A stretch of DNA of 7,239 nucleotides, taken from assembly GCA_963657295.1 (NCBI GenBank), contig CAVKMX010000115.1, positions 1 through 7,239 of the forward strand, in the 5' to 3' direction. Shown here piece by piece: positions 5,995-7,239 of this stretch. Within the stretch, counting starts at the first letter, position 1. Every line of letters begins with the position of its first letter. The position numbers and the translations under genes were made by a program. This DNA is from CAG-791 sp963657295. Lineage in GTDB: Bacteria; Bacillota; Clostridia; Lachnospirales; Lachnospiraceae. A model generated the notes under the pieces. It made no database searches. It had not been told where the DNA came from and saw nothing but the letters and a program-made list of their open reading frames with translations.

Positions 5995-7188
5995 TCAGAA
6001 CGCAGATTCCGGTTCTCCGGCGTCCTCTTCACCGGATTCTTCCGTACGGCTGTCCGCGCCGTCTCCGGAGGGATCCGGTGTTTCTTTATCTGCTTCGGCC
6101 TTCTGCATCTCCTGCATCCTGCGCAGCATCTCCCCCTGCTCCTCCAGCAATTTCTCCTGGGCATCAAAGCGTTCCCCGTATCCCTGCAGCAGCTGCTGCA
6201 GCTGTTCCTGCCCTGCCAGGAGCTCCTCCTGCCGGCCTCCCGAGGCCTCCCGAATCTGTTCGCGGACCTCCTTCAGCTGCGACTGCAGCAGCTCCTCAAG
6301 CCGATCCTGCCGCTCCTCCAGGGAGGAAAACAAATTTCTCTGCTCCTCTGTCAGGGTATTCTGCAGGGTCCCCTGCTGCTGCGCAATCGTTCCCCACTGC
6401 GACTGCAGCCCTGCATACTGCTCACAGATCGCATTCAGTTTCTCCTGCATTGCCGTGAGCGCCGTGTGAAGGCTGCTGACGCTTCCGTTGATGGAACCGA
6501 TTCCGCTGCTGAGGACCGACTGGATTCTGTCATGATTGGCCGCCACAGTTTTCTCCAGAGAATCCAGATCGGAATCCGCTCCGTTTAAGACACTCAGCAA
6601 TTCCCGGTATTCCTCACGGCTCTCTCCGGATGCATCGCGGATCAGCCTGCGGATGTCCTCTCTTACATCGGAAAGCTGCACATCCACCGACTGCTGCAGC
6701 TGCTCTGCACTTTTCCGGTTCTCTTCCCTTGCCGCTGCCGCCGTCGTCTCCGATGCATCCACGTCAGCCCGAAGGCTCTCACTGACCCTTCGCTCCTCCT
6801 CCAGATTCGTCTGAATTGCGGAGAGCTGTTCGATCACATCATCCAGGTTCTGTCCGATGGCATCGTCCGCAATAACGTTATTCTCCTTGTAGTCCGTCAG
6901 ATTCTGCTGCATGGCGCTGACCTCCTGAAAGAGAGAATCATATCCGTCGGAATCCGTCAGCTGCCCGTCCTCCAGTGTTTCATCCACTGCCGACAGATAC
7001 TGCCGGATTTCTTCCAGCTGCCGTGCAATCGACTCATCCTTTGCCTGCTGTGCCTGCTGCCTTGCCACATTCCTCCGGAATTGAACCACCAGAAGAGTCA
7101 ATATGCACCCCGCCAGCACCAATACAGCCAGAAGGGCCGTCATTACCGGAGAAAACATTCTCCTTTTCCTGATTGCTTCCCGTTCCAT
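5995..7188 (-). CDS. Membrane-anchored coiled-coil protein of unknown function
   Basis: A 397-residue protein I cannot assign to a family. A short basic N-terminus (RKRR, 7-10) is followed by one hydrophobic segment (about 13-36). The long Gln/Glu/Leu-rich region (about 40-365) has heptad-like patterns and is predicted almost entirely coiled coil, broken by a Gly/Ser-rich patch near 228-238. It ends in a disordered acidic tail (about 366-395). LAGC at 25-28 looks like a lipobox, but hydrophobic residues continue after Cys28 (ILTLLVV), which favours an uncleaved membrane anchor. The ATG has GAAAGGA 8 nt upstream (7203-7197), so the start is well supported. It could be an envelope or division-associated scaffold, or resemble SMC-like or RmuC-like coiled coils; no catalytic domain is visible. 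The promoter is probably beyond the window. Confidence 0.85.
   Translation of the reverse strand: MEREAIRKRRMFSPVMTALLAVLVLAGCILTLLVVQFRRNVARQQAQQAKDESIARQLEEIRQYLSAVDETLEDGQLTDSDGYDSLFQEVSAMQQNLTDYKENNVIADDAIGQNLDDVIEQLSAIQTNLEEERRVSESLRADVDASETTAAAAREENRKSAEQLQQSVDVQLSDVREDIRRLIRDASGESREEYRELLSVLNGADSDLDSLEKTVAANHDRIQSVLSSGIGSINGSVSSLHTALTAMQEKLNAICEQYAGLQSQWGTIAQQQGTLQNTLTEEQRNLFSSLEERQDRLEELLQSQLKEVREQIREASGGRQEELLAGQEQLQQLLQGYGERFDAQEKLLEEQGEMLRRMQEMQKAEADKETPDPSGDGADSRTEESGEEDAGEPESAF
6065..6085 (+). terminator. Weak candidate terminator for queT, inside the convergent gene
   Basis: CCGGA (6065-6069) and TCCGG (6074-6078) pair around a GGGA loop and are followed by TGTTTCTTT on the plus strand. 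It lies about 75 nt beyond the queT stop, within the acidic-tail coding region of the convergent coiled-coil gene. The stem is only 5 bp and the T-run is interrupted. It is the only terminator-like shape I see near the end of queT. Confidence 0.25.
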
Positions 7189-7239
7189 GATCTGCGTCCT
7201 TTCTCAATCCATGCAAGTCCCGCTTCACACATCGAAGGA

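Noticed and set aside
5511..6167. Minus-strand open frame (about 218 codons) spanning queT and the coiled-coil gene end
   Set aside because: It overlaps both real genes, has no good ribosome binding site and no family motif.
7189..7239. End of an upstream minus-strand gene
   Set aside because: One minus-strand frame reads four codons and then TGA, but this is too short to support a gene call.

Overview
The window looks like chromosome of a fairly GC-rich, low-mobility Gram-positive anaerobe, most likely a Clostridia member (Lachnospiraceae or a relative). The reasons are strong AAAGGAGG-type ribosome binding sites, a bifunctional PBP1 with the Cys-containing C-terminal extension I associate with that group, an ECF-type QueT transporter subunit behind a preQ1-like leader, and an MgtE-type Mg2+ transporter. 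The taxonomic placement is inference; no rRNA or marker gene is present.

Layout. Positions 1-197 hold no gene but contain a set of inverted and direct repeats with two compact hairpins, ending right at the stop codon of mgtE. On the minus strand, read from right to left, come a class A penicillin-binding protein (5265-2440), a YigZ/IMPACT-family protein (2428-1787) 11 nt downstream of it, a 218-nt spacer, and mgtE (1568-198). The PBP gene has a good sigma-A type promoter in the divergent region (5313-5341) and probably drives yigZ as well. The spacer before mgtE carries two near-identical Shine-Dalgarno sequences, a 12-bp stem joining them, and a possible 40-codon leader ORF that overlaps the mgtE start out of frame.

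On the plus strand, queT (5484-5990) is divergent from the PBP gene. Its leader can fold as an H-type pseudoknot whose 3' strand is the queT ribosome binding site, resembling preQ1 riboswitches. queT converges on a minus-strand gene (7188-5995) for a membrane-anchored coiled-coil protein of unknown function, with only 4 nt between the two stop codons.

Functionally these are mostly housekeeping genes: cell-wall synthesis, Mg2+ import and queuosine-precursor uptake, plus two proteins without a firm role (YigZ and the coiled-coil protein). I see no defence system, phage, transposase, CRISPR array or tRNA. The most interesting parts are non-coding: the mgtE leader, the queT leader and the repeat cluster at the left edge.
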